In this document: positions 16,829-24,626 of the stretch, piece by piece
How the letters are laid out: every line of letters begins with the position of its first letter
How positions within the stretch are numbered: position 1 is the first letter of the stretch
Origin: Clostridia bacterium
GTDB taxonomy: Bacteria > Bacillota > Clostridia > TANB77 > CAG-508
Assembly (NCBI GenBank): GCA_017469445.1
Contig: JAFUGK010000002.1
Coordinates: forward strand, 124,001-188,000
Direction: 5' to 3'
Length of the DNA: 64,000 nt
Program-made: the position numbers and the translations under genes
Notes under the pieces: model-generated
Databases searched by the model: none
Told to the model about the DNA's origin: nothing
What the model saw: only the letters and a program-made list of their open reading frames with translations

Positions 16829-18529
16829 ATGAATAAAAAGTTAAAAATTTTATTAATTAGTTTAGCTGTAATAATTGCTGTAGTAGGAATATTATTTTTA
16901 TTACAAAATCAAGGAAGCAAAAATAATAGTAAAATAGATTCTTTAATTGAAGCATATTTAAATAGTGAATATAAAAATCAAAATGAGAATATAGCAATTA
17001 TTTCAGTAAGCAATAAAAAATCACAAGCTATTGTTAAAAGTGCAAAAGGTAATTCAATTCAAGAGGCATTTGATAAAGCTAAAGAAAAAATAAACAAATA
17101 TATAACATCAAAAAAATATGAACCATATTGGATAAAACTTGATATAGTATATGAAACTAAAACCATATCACAAACTGAATTTAATATTATGCTAGAGCAA
17201 AATACCAATAGTTATAATTTGAGAAAAGGAATTATTCTAAATGAAGATATTACATTACTAGAAGAGGAACTTAATGCTAATATGATAATTGATTATGAGA
17301 ATAAATGCATAAGTTTAGAAAATTTAAATAACTATTTGGAAAGACGAGGAGAAAAGAAAATAGAAAAACTTTCAGACGAGTTAACACTTTTTACAAGTTT
17401 GAGATTTTTTAAAGATGAAAATGATAAAATATACAAATTATATGATGATGATTTAAATGCAGGACGCAGAGTAATAGAGAATATCAAAAAAGAAGATGTA
17501 GAATATATTATACAAAATGCTAGTAAATATTTAGCTAATATGTTAAAAAAAGATGGACAATTTACATATGGGTATAGAGCAATAAAAAATAAGGAATTAA
17601 GTTCATATAATATATTAAGACATGCAGGAAGTGTGTGGTCTTTAATAGTTTGTTATGACCAAAATGCAGGTGATAGAAATGAAAGAAAAGCAATAATTAA
17701 TAAAGCAATGGTTTATTTGGGAAGTCAAATGAAAAGTAAAGATGAAAATACGGCATATGTAGTTGAAGAAAAATCAAATGAAATTAAACTAGGAGGTAGT
17801 GCAATTCCTATTTTAGCAATGTGTGAATATACAGAAAAATTTGAGGACGAAAGTTATATGGAAATTGCTAAAAAACTAGGAAATGGAATTTTAAGTATGC
17901 AAAAAGAAGATGGAAGCTATATACATGTTTTAAATTCAGAGGATTTTCAATTAAAAGAAGAACAAAGGACTGTGTATTATGATGGTGAAGCAACATTTGC
18001 ATTAGCTAAGTTATATAGTATTACTAAAGAACAAAAATACTTAGAAGCAGCCAAAAGAGCAATACAATATTTTATAGATAATGATTATGCACAATACTGT
18101 GACCATTGGATATCATATGCTGTAAATGAAGTAACAAAACATGTAGATAATAATAGCTATTATGAATTTGGATTAAAAAACATACAAGATAACTTATCTA
18201 AAATATACAAAAAAACAAATACGTCACATACTAATTTTGAGATGTTAGTACAGGGATATGAATTATATAATAGGATAAAAGAAAAAAATATAGAGTTAGA
18301 ATATTTATCTGAATTTGATGCTACTGAATTAGAAAATACACTTATGTACAGGGCAAATTATCAGCTAAATTCATACTTATATCCAGAAGTTGCAATGTAT
18401 TTAACAGAACCTAGTAAATACTTAGGAACATTCTACATAAGAAACGATGGATTCAGAGTAAGAATAGACGATATACAACATTCAATTTTAGGATATTATT
18501 ACTTCTTGAGAACTTTTCTAAATGAGTAA
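16829..18529 (+). CDS. Membrane-anchored extracellular protein with alpha/alpha-toroid (six-hairpin) domain
   Basis: A 566-residue protein with a single N-terminal anchor helix (about 5-23) and an extracellular body. Residues about 235-560 show helical-hairpin repeats with motifs such as SSYNILRHAGSVWSL, LGGSAIPILAMCEY, GILSMQKEDGSYIHV and YYDGEATFALAKLY. These are typical of (alpha/alpha)6 toroid folds of glycosidases, epimerases and terpenoid-cyclase-like proteins. No specific glycoside-hydrolase family signature is clear, so a glycan-processing role is inference. A very strong 22-bp inverted repeat follows its stop. Confidence 0.6.
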   Translation: MNKKLKILLISLAVIIAVVGILFLLQNQGSKNNSKIDSLIEAYLNSEYKNQNENIAIISVSNKKSQAIVKSAKGNSIQEAFDKAKEKINKYITSKKYEPYWIKLDIVYETKTISQTEFNIMLEQNTNSYNLRKGIILNEDITLLEEELNANMIIDYENKCISLENLNNYLERRGEKKIEKLSDELTLFTSLRFFKDENDKIYKLYDDDLNAGRRVIENIKKEDVEYIIQNASKYLANMLKKDGQFTYGYRAIKNKELSSYNILRHAGSVWSLIVCYDQNAGDRNERKAIINKAMVYLGSQMKSKDENTAYVVEEKSNEIKLGGSAIPILAMCEYTEKFEDESYMEIAKKLGNGILSMQKEDGSYIHVLNSEDFQLKEEQRTVYYDGEATFALAKLYSITKEQKYLEAAKRAIQYFIDNDYAQYCDHWISYAVNEVTKHVDNNSYYEFGLKNIQDNLSKIYKKTNTSHTNFEMLVQGYELYNRIKEKNIELEYLSEFDATELENTLMYRANYQLNSYLYPEVAMYLTEPSKYLGTFYIRNDGFRVRIDDIQHSILGYYYFLRTFLNE

Positions 18530-18541
18530 AAACAGAGGACG

Positions 18542-18603
18542 AAAAAATGTGGACGTGTCTAAAAATTATCAAAGTGATAAATTTAGACACGTCCACATTT
18601 TTT
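18542..18603. terminator. Bidirectional terminator palindrome
   Basis: Arms 18542-18563 and 18582-18603 are a perfect 22-bp inverted repeat (TGTGGACGTGTCTAAA type) with A-rich and T-rich ends. The 18-nt loop is itself nearly palindromic. It lies between the convergent toroid gene and porB. Its GTGGACGTGTC word resembles, but is not identical to, the GGGGAC repeats elsewhere. Confidence 0.8.
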
Positions 18604-18605
18604 TC

Positions 18606-19562
18606 TTATTCTTCTTTATTTGTAATTTCTTCTAAATCAAGCAATGCTTGCCAGCGAGAATCTACTTCTTTTTGGAACTCTTGTATCATCCACTCATTTC
18701 CAGGTTCAAACATATGTCTAAATCTTTTTTGTGGTCTTAAGAATTCTTCAATTGGTTTCTTTTCTTTTGGTTTATAGTTTATTTTATATTTTCCATTTAT
18801 AACTTCGTATAAAGGCCAGTAGCAAGTTTCCATAGCAAGTTTATTTATAAGCATTAAATCTTCTGTTGGGTAGCCCCAACCTCTTGGACATGGTGCAAGT
18901 ACATTTAAGAATGCAGGTCCTTCTGTATATATTGCTTTTTCAGCTTTTTCGTATAAATCTTTAAAATTATTAACAGCTAAAGTTTGTGCTGCATAAGGTA
19001 TATGGTGTGAAACCATTATTTCTGTTAAATCTTTACGAGATTGCATTTTGCCAGGTATAACTGAACCTGCTGGAGATGTAGTTGTATCTGCAAATTTAGG
19101 AGTTGCAGAAGAACGTTGTATACCTGTATTCATGTATGCACCATTATCATAACATACATATACCATGTCGTGGCCCCTTTCGAATGCCCCAGACATACTT
19201 TGTATACCAATATCGTATGTACCACCATCTCCACCAAATGTTATAAATTTTGTGTTTTTATCTTGTGGTAATTTTCCTTGCCTTTTCATAGATTTATATG
19301 CAGCTTCAACACCAGATTCAGTTGCAGCTGCACATTCGAATGCAGTATGTATAAATGAATCTGTCCAAGCTGTATATGGATAAATAAAAGTTGAAACTTC
19401 CATACAACCTGTAGCATTACAGATAACAGCATGATCTTCCGGCTTTAATGCTCTTAATACCATTCTTGCTATTGGAGGTGCTCCACATCCAGCACACATT
19501 CTATGACCAGAAGTTAATCTTGAAGGCTTTTCAGCCATTATTTCTTTTAAATTATATCCCAT
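18606..19562 (-). CDS. porB: Pyruvate:ferredoxin oxidoreductase, beta subunit
   Basis: A 318-residue thiamine-diphosphate-binding subunit. Visible motifs are the N-terminal cluster and TPP region GHRMCAGCGAPP (about 19-30) and NATGCMEV. The TPP/Mg2+ motif is FGGDGGTYDIGIQSMSGAFERG (its first part FGGDGGTYDIG is the GDG core). YDNGAYMNTGIQRSSATP follows. PorB decarboxylates pyruvate to acetyl-CoA with PorA, sending electrons to ferredoxin. Its start overlaps the end of porA by one base, so the two are translationally coupled. It is the last gene of the porG-porD-porA-porB operon. Confidence 0.95.
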   Translation of the reverse strand: MGYNLKEIMAEKPSRLTSGHRMCAGCGAPPIARMVLRALKPEDHAVICNATGCMEVSTFIYPYTAWTDSFIHTAFECAAATESGVEAAYKSMKRQGKLPQDKNTKFITFGGDGGTYDIGIQSMSGAFERGHDMVYVCYDNGAYMNTGIQRSSATPKFADTTTSPAGSVIPGKMQSRKDLTEIMVSHHIPYAAQTLAVNNFKDLYEKAEKAIYTEGPAFLNVLAPCPRGWGYPTEDLMLINKLAMETCYWPLYEVINGKYKINYKPKEKKPIEEFLRPQKRFRHMFEPGNEWMIQEFQKEVDSRWQALLDLEEITNKEE

Positions 19563-20749
19563 TATTTTTCACCTCGAACTCCTAAATATCTATAAGGTCT
19601 ATCAACTTTGCCAGTTTTAACAATTTCTTCTAAATTTGTAAATACTTCTGTAATATCCTCTTCAGTAGTATCGCGACCACCTATACCGTAAATATAGCTT
19701 ATAGCAGGAACATGTACACCATTTATTAACATTCCAGAAGTGACATCAGTAAATAATGGACCACCAACAGCATTTAATCCATCAGCTTTATCTAAAATTG
19801 CAACAGCTTTTAAATTTTTTATAGCATTTGCAATTGTTTCTGCTGGGAAAGGTCGAAATACTCTAACTTTTATAACTCCTGCTTTGATACCTTTTTCTCT
19901 TAAATTATTTACTGTATGCTTTGCAGTACCAGCAGTTGAATTCATACATATAACTGCTATTTCTGCATCTTCCATTTTATATTCTTCAATGAATCCATAT
20001 TTTCTACCAGTCAATTTTTCAAAATCCTTTGCAACATCCAAAATTACCTGTTTTGCCTCTACCATAGCTTGTGCTTGTTGCCTTTTGTGTTCAAACAAAT
20101 ATGCTTGCAAATCTAAAGGACCAATAGCAATAGGTTCTTTGTCATTTAATAGATAATGTTCAGGATGATATTCGCCAACAAATTTTTTTACTGTTTCATC
20201 ATCTTCAATTTCTATGTTTTCAATAGCATGTGATGTTATGAATCCATCTTGACATATCATTACAGGAAGTAGCACTTTTTTATTTTCAGCAATTCTGTGT
20301 GCCATAAGAAGATTATCATAAACTTCTTGGTTATTTTCAGAAAAAATTTGTATCCAACCAGAATCTCTTGCACCCATTGCATCAGAATGGTCATTATGTA
20401 TGTTTAATGGACCAGATACGGCTCTATTTACTAAAGACATAACAATAGGTAATCTAAGGCTAGATGCAATATATAGCATTTCCCACATTAAAGACATTCC
20501 ATTTGCAGATGTAGCAGTCATAGCTCTTGCACCTGCTGCTTCTGCACCTATACAAGCACTCATAGCACTATGTTCACTTTCAACTGCAACAAATTCTGTA
20601 TCTACTTTTCCGTTACTTACGAAACTAGAAAAGTATTGAGGAATTTCTGTAGATGGTGTAATAGGAAATGCAGCAACAACATCTGGATTGATTTGCCTCA
20701 TAGCAGTTGCGGCAGCTTCATTGCCACTTAGGCGTTCTCTAATTTTCAT
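19562..20749 (-). CDS. porA: Pyruvate:ferredoxin oxidoreductase, alpha subunit
   Basis: A 395-residue subunit. The N-terminus KIRERLSGNEAAATAMRQIN and AAFPITPSTEIPQYF are the classic PorA opening. VESEHSAMSACIGAEAAGAR contains the conserved glutamate that activates TPP, and TATSANGMSLMWEMLYIA follows. The C-terminal half has the transketolase-C-like domain (IKVRVFRPFPAETIA). The start codon lies 24 nt downstream, on the minus strand, of the structured element at 20774-20853, which could influence translation. Confidence 0.95.
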   Translation of the reverse strand: MKIRERLSGNEAAATAMRQINPDVVAAFPITPSTEIPQYFSSFVSNGKVDTEFVAVESEHSAMSACIGAEAAGARAMTATSANGMSLMWEMLYIASSLRLPIVMSLVNRAVSGPLNIHNDHSDAMGARDSGWIQIFSENNQEVYDNLLMAHRIAENKKVLLPVMICQDGFITSHAIENIEIEDDETVKKFVGEYHPEHYLLNDKEPIAIGPLDLQAYLFEHKRQQAQAMVEAKQVILDVAKDFEKLTGRKYGFIEEYKMEDAEIAVICMNSTAGTAKHTVNNLREKGIKAGVIKVRVFRPFPAETIANAIKNLKAVAILDKADGLNAVGGPLFTDVTSGMLINGVHVPAISYIYGIGGRDTTEEDITEVFTNLEEIVKTGKVDRPYRYLGVRGEK

Positions 20750-20773
20750 TTTTATTCACTTCTTTCTTTATTT

Positions 20774-20853
20774 GTAAGGGGACGCATCTTAAAATATGGT
20801 CAATAGCTATAGGGTTAAGATACATCCCCATACTTATGAGCTAGTGATGTCAT
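20774..20853 (-). promoter_or_regulatory. Structured 5' element (GGGGAY stem family) upstream of porA
   Basis: On the minus strand this reads TGACATCACTAGCTCATA, then GGGGATGTATCTTA, a loop with TTGACCATA, then TAAGATGCGTCCCC and TTACA. The two arms make a continuous 14-bp RNA stem that includes two G.U pairs. It ends 24 nt before the porA start codon. Related copies lie upstream of porD (21201-21279), the trmH-like gene (32209-32284) and lysS (53763-53842). Confidence 0.7.
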
Positions 20854-20881
20854 ATTACAAAATACTCTCCTTAATTATATT

Positions 20882-21172
20882 CTAATTTTCTTTCATTTCG
20901 ATGGCTTTAAAAGGGCAAACCTTGGCACAAACACCACATCCCTTACAAGCATCGTAATCAAAATCTTCACGTTTTTGGTCTTTATTTACGGGTATTGCAT
21001 CATCAGGGCAAACAGGGAAACAAAGGCCACATTGTGTACATTTTTCACTAATGTATACTGGCTTTACACTACGCCATGAGCCGGTTTTAAATTCTTTTGC
21101 ATTTCCAGCAGTATATATGTTGCCACCAGGAGTTATGTCTTGCCAGGTTATGTTTGAATCGATTTTTTTCAT
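20882..21172 (-). CDS. porD: Pyruvate:ferredoxin oxidoreductase, delta (ferredoxin) subunit
   Basis: A 96-residue subunit. The start at 21172 (MKKIDSNITWQDITPGG) is preferred because upstream in-frame codons fall inside the repeat element and GAAAGGAAAT lies before this ATG. Two 4Fe-4S motifs, CTQCGLCFPVCPDDAI and CKGCGVCAKVCPFKAI, carry electrons from the TPP site. The segment GSWRSVKPVYISEKC is typical of PorD. It sits between porG and porA, each separated by a ~0.1-kb spacer holding a GGGGAC-type element. Confidence 0.93.
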   Translation of the reverse strand: MKKIDSNITWQDITPGGNIYTAGNAKEFKTGSWRSVKPVYISEKCTQCGLCFPVCPDDAIPVNKDQKREDFDYDACKGCGVCAKVCPFKAIEMKEN

Positions 21173-21200
21173 ATTTAATAATTTCCTTTCAATAATATTT

Positions 21201-21279
21201 GTAAGGGGACACTTCTTTCCCATAGGTCACTTCTATAATGTTAAGAAATGTCCCCTTACCTATGAGCTAGTGATGTCAT
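21201..21279 (-). promoter_or_regulatory. Structured 5' element (GGGGAC stem family) upstream of porD
   Basis: Minus-strand reading: TGACATCACTAGCTCATAG, GGGGACATTTCTT, a loop containing GTGACCTAT, AAGAAGTGTCCCC, TTACA. The 13-bp stem differs from the porA copy at several paired positions with pairing kept, and has one G.U pair in the sense orientation. The element ends 28 nt before the porD start. Confidence 0.7.
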
Positions 21280-21293
21280 ATTTCAAAATTGTT

Positions 21294-21872
21294 TTAAAGC
21301 TTTTTGATGGACTGCAAGGCAATTTGTAATGCCTTCATATTTCCATCAATAACTTCAGGTTTTTTAGCAAATTTATGCTTAAAAGAACCAATCATATCAT
21401 TTATAAATTCTTCATCAGTCATAACACCTGTAACTTTAACTACTGCAGCAAGCATAGGTGTATTAGGAAAATATTTTCCTAAACATTCTGTAGATATTTT
21501 TCTTGCATCAATAGTATAAATATCACCTTTATAGTTATTCAAATGTGATTTTATATATTTGCTATCTTTTGTTGTATTAATAATAATTGCACCATCCTCT
21601 TTTAAACCAGCTGTAACATCAACACTTTCTAAAAGAGAATCATCAACTACTGCAACATAATCTGGGTAATATATATTACTATGAATATAAATAGGACTAT
21701 TGCTTATTCTGTTATATGCAGTTATAGGTGCTCCCATTCTTTCTGGACCATATTCAGGAAAACCTTGAATATATTTTCCAGTATTAAAAGCGGCATCAGC
21801 TAAAAGCAAAGAAGCAGTTTTTGCACCTTGACCACCACGGCCGTGCCATCTAATCTCTATTAAATCTTTCAT
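21294..21872 (-). CDS. porG: Pyruvate:ferredoxin oxidoreductase, gamma subunit
   Basis: A 192-residue subunit. The N-terminus LIEIRWHGRGGQGAKTASLL is the family hallmark, followed by QGFPEYGPERMGAPITAYNR. It is first in the por operon, with AGGAGG before its ATG. The gamma subunit completes the four-subunit enzyme that converts pyruvate and CoA to acetyl-CoA, CO2 and reduced ferredoxin in anaerobes. A GGGGACG-type palindrome lies about 70 nt upstream, so all three leading segments of this operon carry related hairpins. Confidence 0.95.
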   Translation of the reverse strand: MKDLIEIRWHGRGGQGAKTASLLLADAAFNTGKYIQGFPEYGPERMGAPITAYNRISNSPIYIHSNIYYPDYVAVVDDSLLESVDVTAGLKEDGAIIINTTKDSKYIKSHLNNYKGDIYTIDARKISTECLGKYFPNTPMLAAVVKVTGVMTDEEFINDMIGSFKHKFAKKPEVIDGNMKALQIALQSIKKL

Positions 21873-21939
21873 TAATAAAAACCTCCTATAATTAGTTGTA
21901 TTAAGTATATTATTTTATTTCAAATCTGTCAATGTTTCA

Positions 21940-22007
21940 TTGGGGACGTTTCTGAATTGGGAATCATTCCCCATTTGGAAACGTCCCCAATTGGGAACTG
22001 TTCCCAA
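21940..22007. repeat. Compound GGGGACG palindrome upstream of porG and of the OLE-like RNA
   Basis: TTGGGGACGTTTC (21940-21952) pairs with GAAACGTCCCCAA (21978-21990), with an inner GGGAAT/ATTCCC stem. A second small palindrome, TTGGGAACTGTTCCCAA, follows at 21991-22007. It sits in the divergent intergenic region and may terminate or attenuate. It is related to the other GGGGAC repeats only by its outer word. Confidence 0.6.
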
Positions 22008-22052
22008 CAGGGGACACATTTTCAAAATAAGAATTAAAAAAATCATAAAATT

Positions 22053-22081
22053 TTGAAAAAAATAATAATATATGTTATAAT
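22053..22081 (+). promoter_or_regulatory. Predicted promoter of the OLE-like RNA
   Basis: TTGAAA, 17-nt spacer, perfect TATAAT. Predicted transcription start is about 22088-22090. No ORF with a ribosome-binding site follows for more than 0.9 kb, which supports a dedicated RNA gene. Confidence 0.75.
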
Positions 22082-22087
22082 AAATAT

Positions 22088-22660
22088 GTGGTGCATTATT
22101 CTAGTTATGCTATCTATTACGAGGGCGGGGCTAAAAATCCGCTAAAGGGCACATCGATGAAGTTCCTTGCCTGTGCGCGAAATGCCAGTTTTGCGTGTGG
22201 GTAGGGAGTAAGAAGTCAGGAAAGTATGTAACGGCATACATATGATTCTCCTTGCTTCGTGGAGGCTTAAAAGAATTAATCTTTTGAGTATAACCTATAT
22301 AACGTGCCAAGACACAATATATAGTGTAGCCTGTCTTGAGTGTTGGGATTGGAATTAACAGCAAAGAATCTCAATTGTGGTAGCTAGATAATTGAAATTC
22401 AAAGTTATGAAATTTCTTGGTGCAAAAGAGACTAGTAATAATAAATAGCATATTAAGGAAAACTTCTAGAATGTTTACCTGTTAAGGTATGGAAACCTAA
22501 GGATTAAGGTACGGATTTAAGTGGCAATCTGGTTTTCTTGTTAAATCAAGAGTGTTTTCTTTAAATGGAAACAGCTAAATAGTAATGTTTAGTAGAAAAT
22601 AGAGAAAATCAACTAGACCTAAACCGTAAAGTTTACTTAGGTTTTTACCACAATTATTGT
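22088..22660 (+). ncRNA. Large structured non-coding RNA, probable OLE RNA
   Basis: About 570 nt with no credible ORF, noticeably higher GC at its 5' end than the surrounding intergenic DNA, and a perfect sigma-type promoter just upstream. Many internal complementary segments are visible, for example GCACA/TGTGC near 22150-22177, TATGTAACGGCATACATA near 22226-22243 and AACCT-rich pairings further on. A hairpin with ACCTAA/TTAGGT and a TTTTT tract (about 22617-22647) would end it. The OLE family (ornate, large, extremophilic RNA, roughly 600 nt) is typically found upstream of oapA; here the next gene encodes a small multi-helix membrane protein that fits OapA. Assignment rests on size, structure and that neighbour, not on an alignment. 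A covariance-model search would settle it. Confidence 0.68.
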
Positions 22661-22668
22661 TAACAAAT

Positions 22669-22831
22669 AAACAGCTAATATATTATTATTTTGAAACGAC
22701 GCGCAGTTTGTGAAAACGCCGATTCATACAGATTAGGAAGATTAACTGCTCTAATTTTGAAAAAAATTATAGTTGCTTATATGATTAGTTTTCTCAGTAA
22801 GGAGTGAAAAATAATAATATATTAGCTGTTT
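22669..22831 (+). repeat. Nested-palindrome element, CGCGCAGTTTG core, copy A
   Basis: Arms 22669-22692 and 22808-22831 form a perfect 24-bp stem. The ~115-nt core contains GACGCGCAGTTTG, ATTCATACAGAT, AGATTAACT, CTAATTTTGAAAAA, TATATGATTAGT and CAGTAAGGAG. The same blocks occur in the same order on the minus strand of 44506-44666, inside different arms. It lies between the OLE-like RNA and oapA. It could be a separate small RNA, a 3' domain of the OLE transcript or a mobile element. Confidence 0.75.
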
Positions 22832-22861
22832 ATAATAATTGAAAGTAAGGCAATTTAAAAC

Positions 22862-22991
22862 CCGCCAAATCTTAGCCGGTGTTGGATATTTTCTAATTCA
22901 CTGGGGACACTTTTTAACATAAAAGAAATGTCTAGGAGTTAAGAAGTGTCCCCAGTAAGTGAAAGAAAAATGCAACACCTACGTTTGGCTA
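22862..22991 (+). repeat. CCGCCAAA hairpin repeat, copy 1, with a GGGGAC hairpin nested in its loop
   Basis: Outer stems GCCAAA/TTTGGC and GGTGTTG/CAACACC with the conserved internal segments TCTTAGCC and TACG. In the other three copies the apical loop is TCCAAGTATTC-like. Here it is replaced by about 55 nt containing TTCACTGGGGACACTT paired with AAGTGTCCCCAGTAAGTGAA, a GGGGAC-type hairpin. The element ends about 33 nt before the oapA-like start. Confidence 0.8.
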
Positions 22992-23024
22992 TTTTTGCAT
23001 TTAAATAAAAGGAGAGAGTATTAA

Positions 23025-23561
23025 TTGAAAAAAGATAATAAAGAAAAAACAGAAGTGTCGTGGTTTATAATAATATTTGTAGTAACATTTATGTTATCAA
23101 TTTTATTTTCGTTTATCTCGACAAATGCAATAACAGGATTAGAAATAGCACCTGCTTTAATTATATTAATAATTGTAATATTTGTAGGTATTGCATTTGA
23201 TTTGGTTGGAGTAGCTGTAACAGTAGCAAAGGAAGAAGGATTTCATGCACAAGCTAGTAAAAAGATAATAGGTGCAAAAACTTCTTTAAAATTAATTAGA
23301 AATTCAAGTAAGGTCGCCAATATATGTGCAGACGTAATTGGAGATATTTGTGGTGTATTAAGTGGTGCAATAAGTGCAATAATATCAATAAAAATCACAG
23401 AAAAATTAGGACTAGATTTTAATATTCAGTTTATAATAAGTGCTATAGTAGCATCTTTAACAGTAGGCGGAAAGGCAATAGGAAAGGGCATTGCAAAAAA
23501 CCATGCAGAGGAGATAATAGAATCTATTGGTAAAATAGAACATCTTTGGAAGCGTAAGTAA
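23025..23561 (+). CDS. oapA: Probable OLE-associated membrane protein OapA
   Basis: A 178-residue membrane protein starting at TTG with GGAGAGAG upstream. Four hydrophobic segments are visible (about 12-33, 39-63, 108-128 and 133-152). Between the second and third lies a polar, basic stretch (KKIIGAKTSLKLIRNSSK, then VANICADVIGDICGVLSG). OapA proteins are small four-helix membrane proteins that bind OLE RNA and anchor it at the membrane, and the conserved basic plus D-rich segment here matches what I recall of that family. The gene is directly downstream of the OLE-like RNA. A simple rho-independent terminator follows. If the upstream RNA is not OLE, this should be called a conserved membrane protein only. 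Confidence 0.68.
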   Translation: MKKDNKEKTEVSWFIIIFVVTFMLSILFSFISTNAITGLEIAPALIILIIVIFVGIAFDLVGVAVTVAKEEGFHAQASKKIIGAKTSLKLIRNSSKVANICADVIGDICGVLSGAISAIISIKITEKLGLDFNIQFIISAIVASLTVGGKAIGKGIAKNHAEEIIESIGKIEHLWKRK

Positions 23562-23584
23562 AAAATATTAATAATAAAAATAAG

Positions 23585-23627
23585 AAAACAATATATTATT
23601 TAGAAAAAATAATATATTGTTTTTGCT
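23585..23627 (+). terminator. Terminator after oapA
   Basis: A 17-bp AT-rich perfect stem (AACAATATATTATTT / AAATAATATATTGTT) with a 5-nt loop and TTTTTGCTTTT tail. Confidence 0.75.
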
Positions 23628-23717
23628 TTTAAAAAGCATGTATATCTACGGAAATACAAAATAAAAATTTTTTGTAAAAAAATTGTAATATTTTTGTAAT
23701 ATTTTTGTATTAATTCA

Positions 23718-23746
23718 TTGACTTTTTACTCAAAACATAATAAGAT
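23718..23746 (+). promoter_or_regulatory. Predicted promoter of minDE-rodA
   Basis: TTGACT, 17-nt spacer, TAAGAT, about 60 nt before the minD start codon. Confidence 0.6.
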
Positions 23747-23804
23747 ATATAAATAGAAAAGTAAGAAAATAAAATTATATTCAATAATTTTAAGGAGGAA
23801 AAAC

Positions 23805-24602
23805 ATGGGAGAAGTTATAGTTATAACATCTGGAAAAGGTGGAGTTGGAAAAACTACTACAACAGCAAATTTAGGTGCAGCACTAGCATTACAAGGTAAA
23901 AAAGTTGTGCTTATTGATACAGATATTGGACTTAGAAATCTAGACGTAGTTATGGGATTAGAGAACAGAATAGTTTATGACATAGTAGATGTTGTTGAAG
24001 AAAAATGTAAATTAAGACAAGCTTTAATTAAAGACAAGCGTTTTGCTGAGCTTTTCTTACTTCCAGCTGCTCAAACAAGAGATAAAAGTGCAGTAAATGA
24101 AGAACAAATGAAAGAATTAACAGGAAAATTAAAAGAAGAATTTGACTATATCCTTATTGATTGCCCAGCTGGAATAGAGCAAGGGTTTAAAAATGCCATA
24201 GCAGGTGCGACAAGAGCAATTGTTGTATCTACAGCAGAAATTTCTTCCATAAGAGATGCAGATAGAATAATAGGTTTACTAGAAGCTTCTGAAATAAAAA
24301 ATCCAGAACTTGTAGTAAATAGGTTAAGACCAAATATGGTTAAAAAAGGTGAAATGATGGACGTTGATGATATAGTAGATTTATTATCAATAGATCTTAT
24401 TGGAGTTGTTCCAGATGATGAGTATATAATTACTCAAACAAATAAAGGTGAACCAGTTGTATCAAATAAAAAAGCTCCATCAGGAAAAGCCTATATAGAA
24501 ATAGCTAGAAGAATATTAGGAGAAAATGTTGAAATAACAATACCCGGTAGAGAAAAAGGATTTTTTGGAAAGGTAAAAAGTATTTTTAAGAAAAACAAAT
24601 AA
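23805..24602 (+). CDS. minD: Septum site-determining ATPase MinD
   Basis: A 265-residue deviant-Walker P-loop ATPase. SGKGGVGKTTTTANLG (residues 9-24) carries the signature lysine K11 plus K16. VLIDTDIGLRNLDVVMGLENR and DYILIDCPAGIEQGF follow. The C-terminus is basic and amphipathic (KGFFGKVKSIFKK), the expected membrane-targeting helix. MinD places the division inhibitor at the poles. It is followed by minE after 24 nt with GGAGG before the minE start. Confidence 0.96.
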   Translation: MGEVIVITSGKGGVGKTTTTANLGAALALQGKKVVLIDTDIGLRNLDVVMGLENRIVYDIVDVVEEKCKLRQALIKDKRFAELFLLPAAQTRDKSAVNEEQMKELTGKLKEEFDYILIDCPAGIEQGFKNAIAGATRAIVVSTAEISSIRDADRIIGLLEASEIKNPELVVNRLRPNMVKKGEMMDVDDIVDLLSIDLIGVVPDDEYIITQTNKGEPVVSNKKAPSGKAYIEIARRILGENVEITIPGREKGFFGKVKSIFKKNK

Positions 24603-24626
24603 TAGTAAAATTGTGGAGGATATAGT

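Noticed and set aside
22131-22364. Minus-strand ORF of 77 codons inside the OLE-like RNA
   Set aside because: It has no ribosome-binding site, is antisense to a well-formed promoter and a structured RNA, and its translation resembles no protein.
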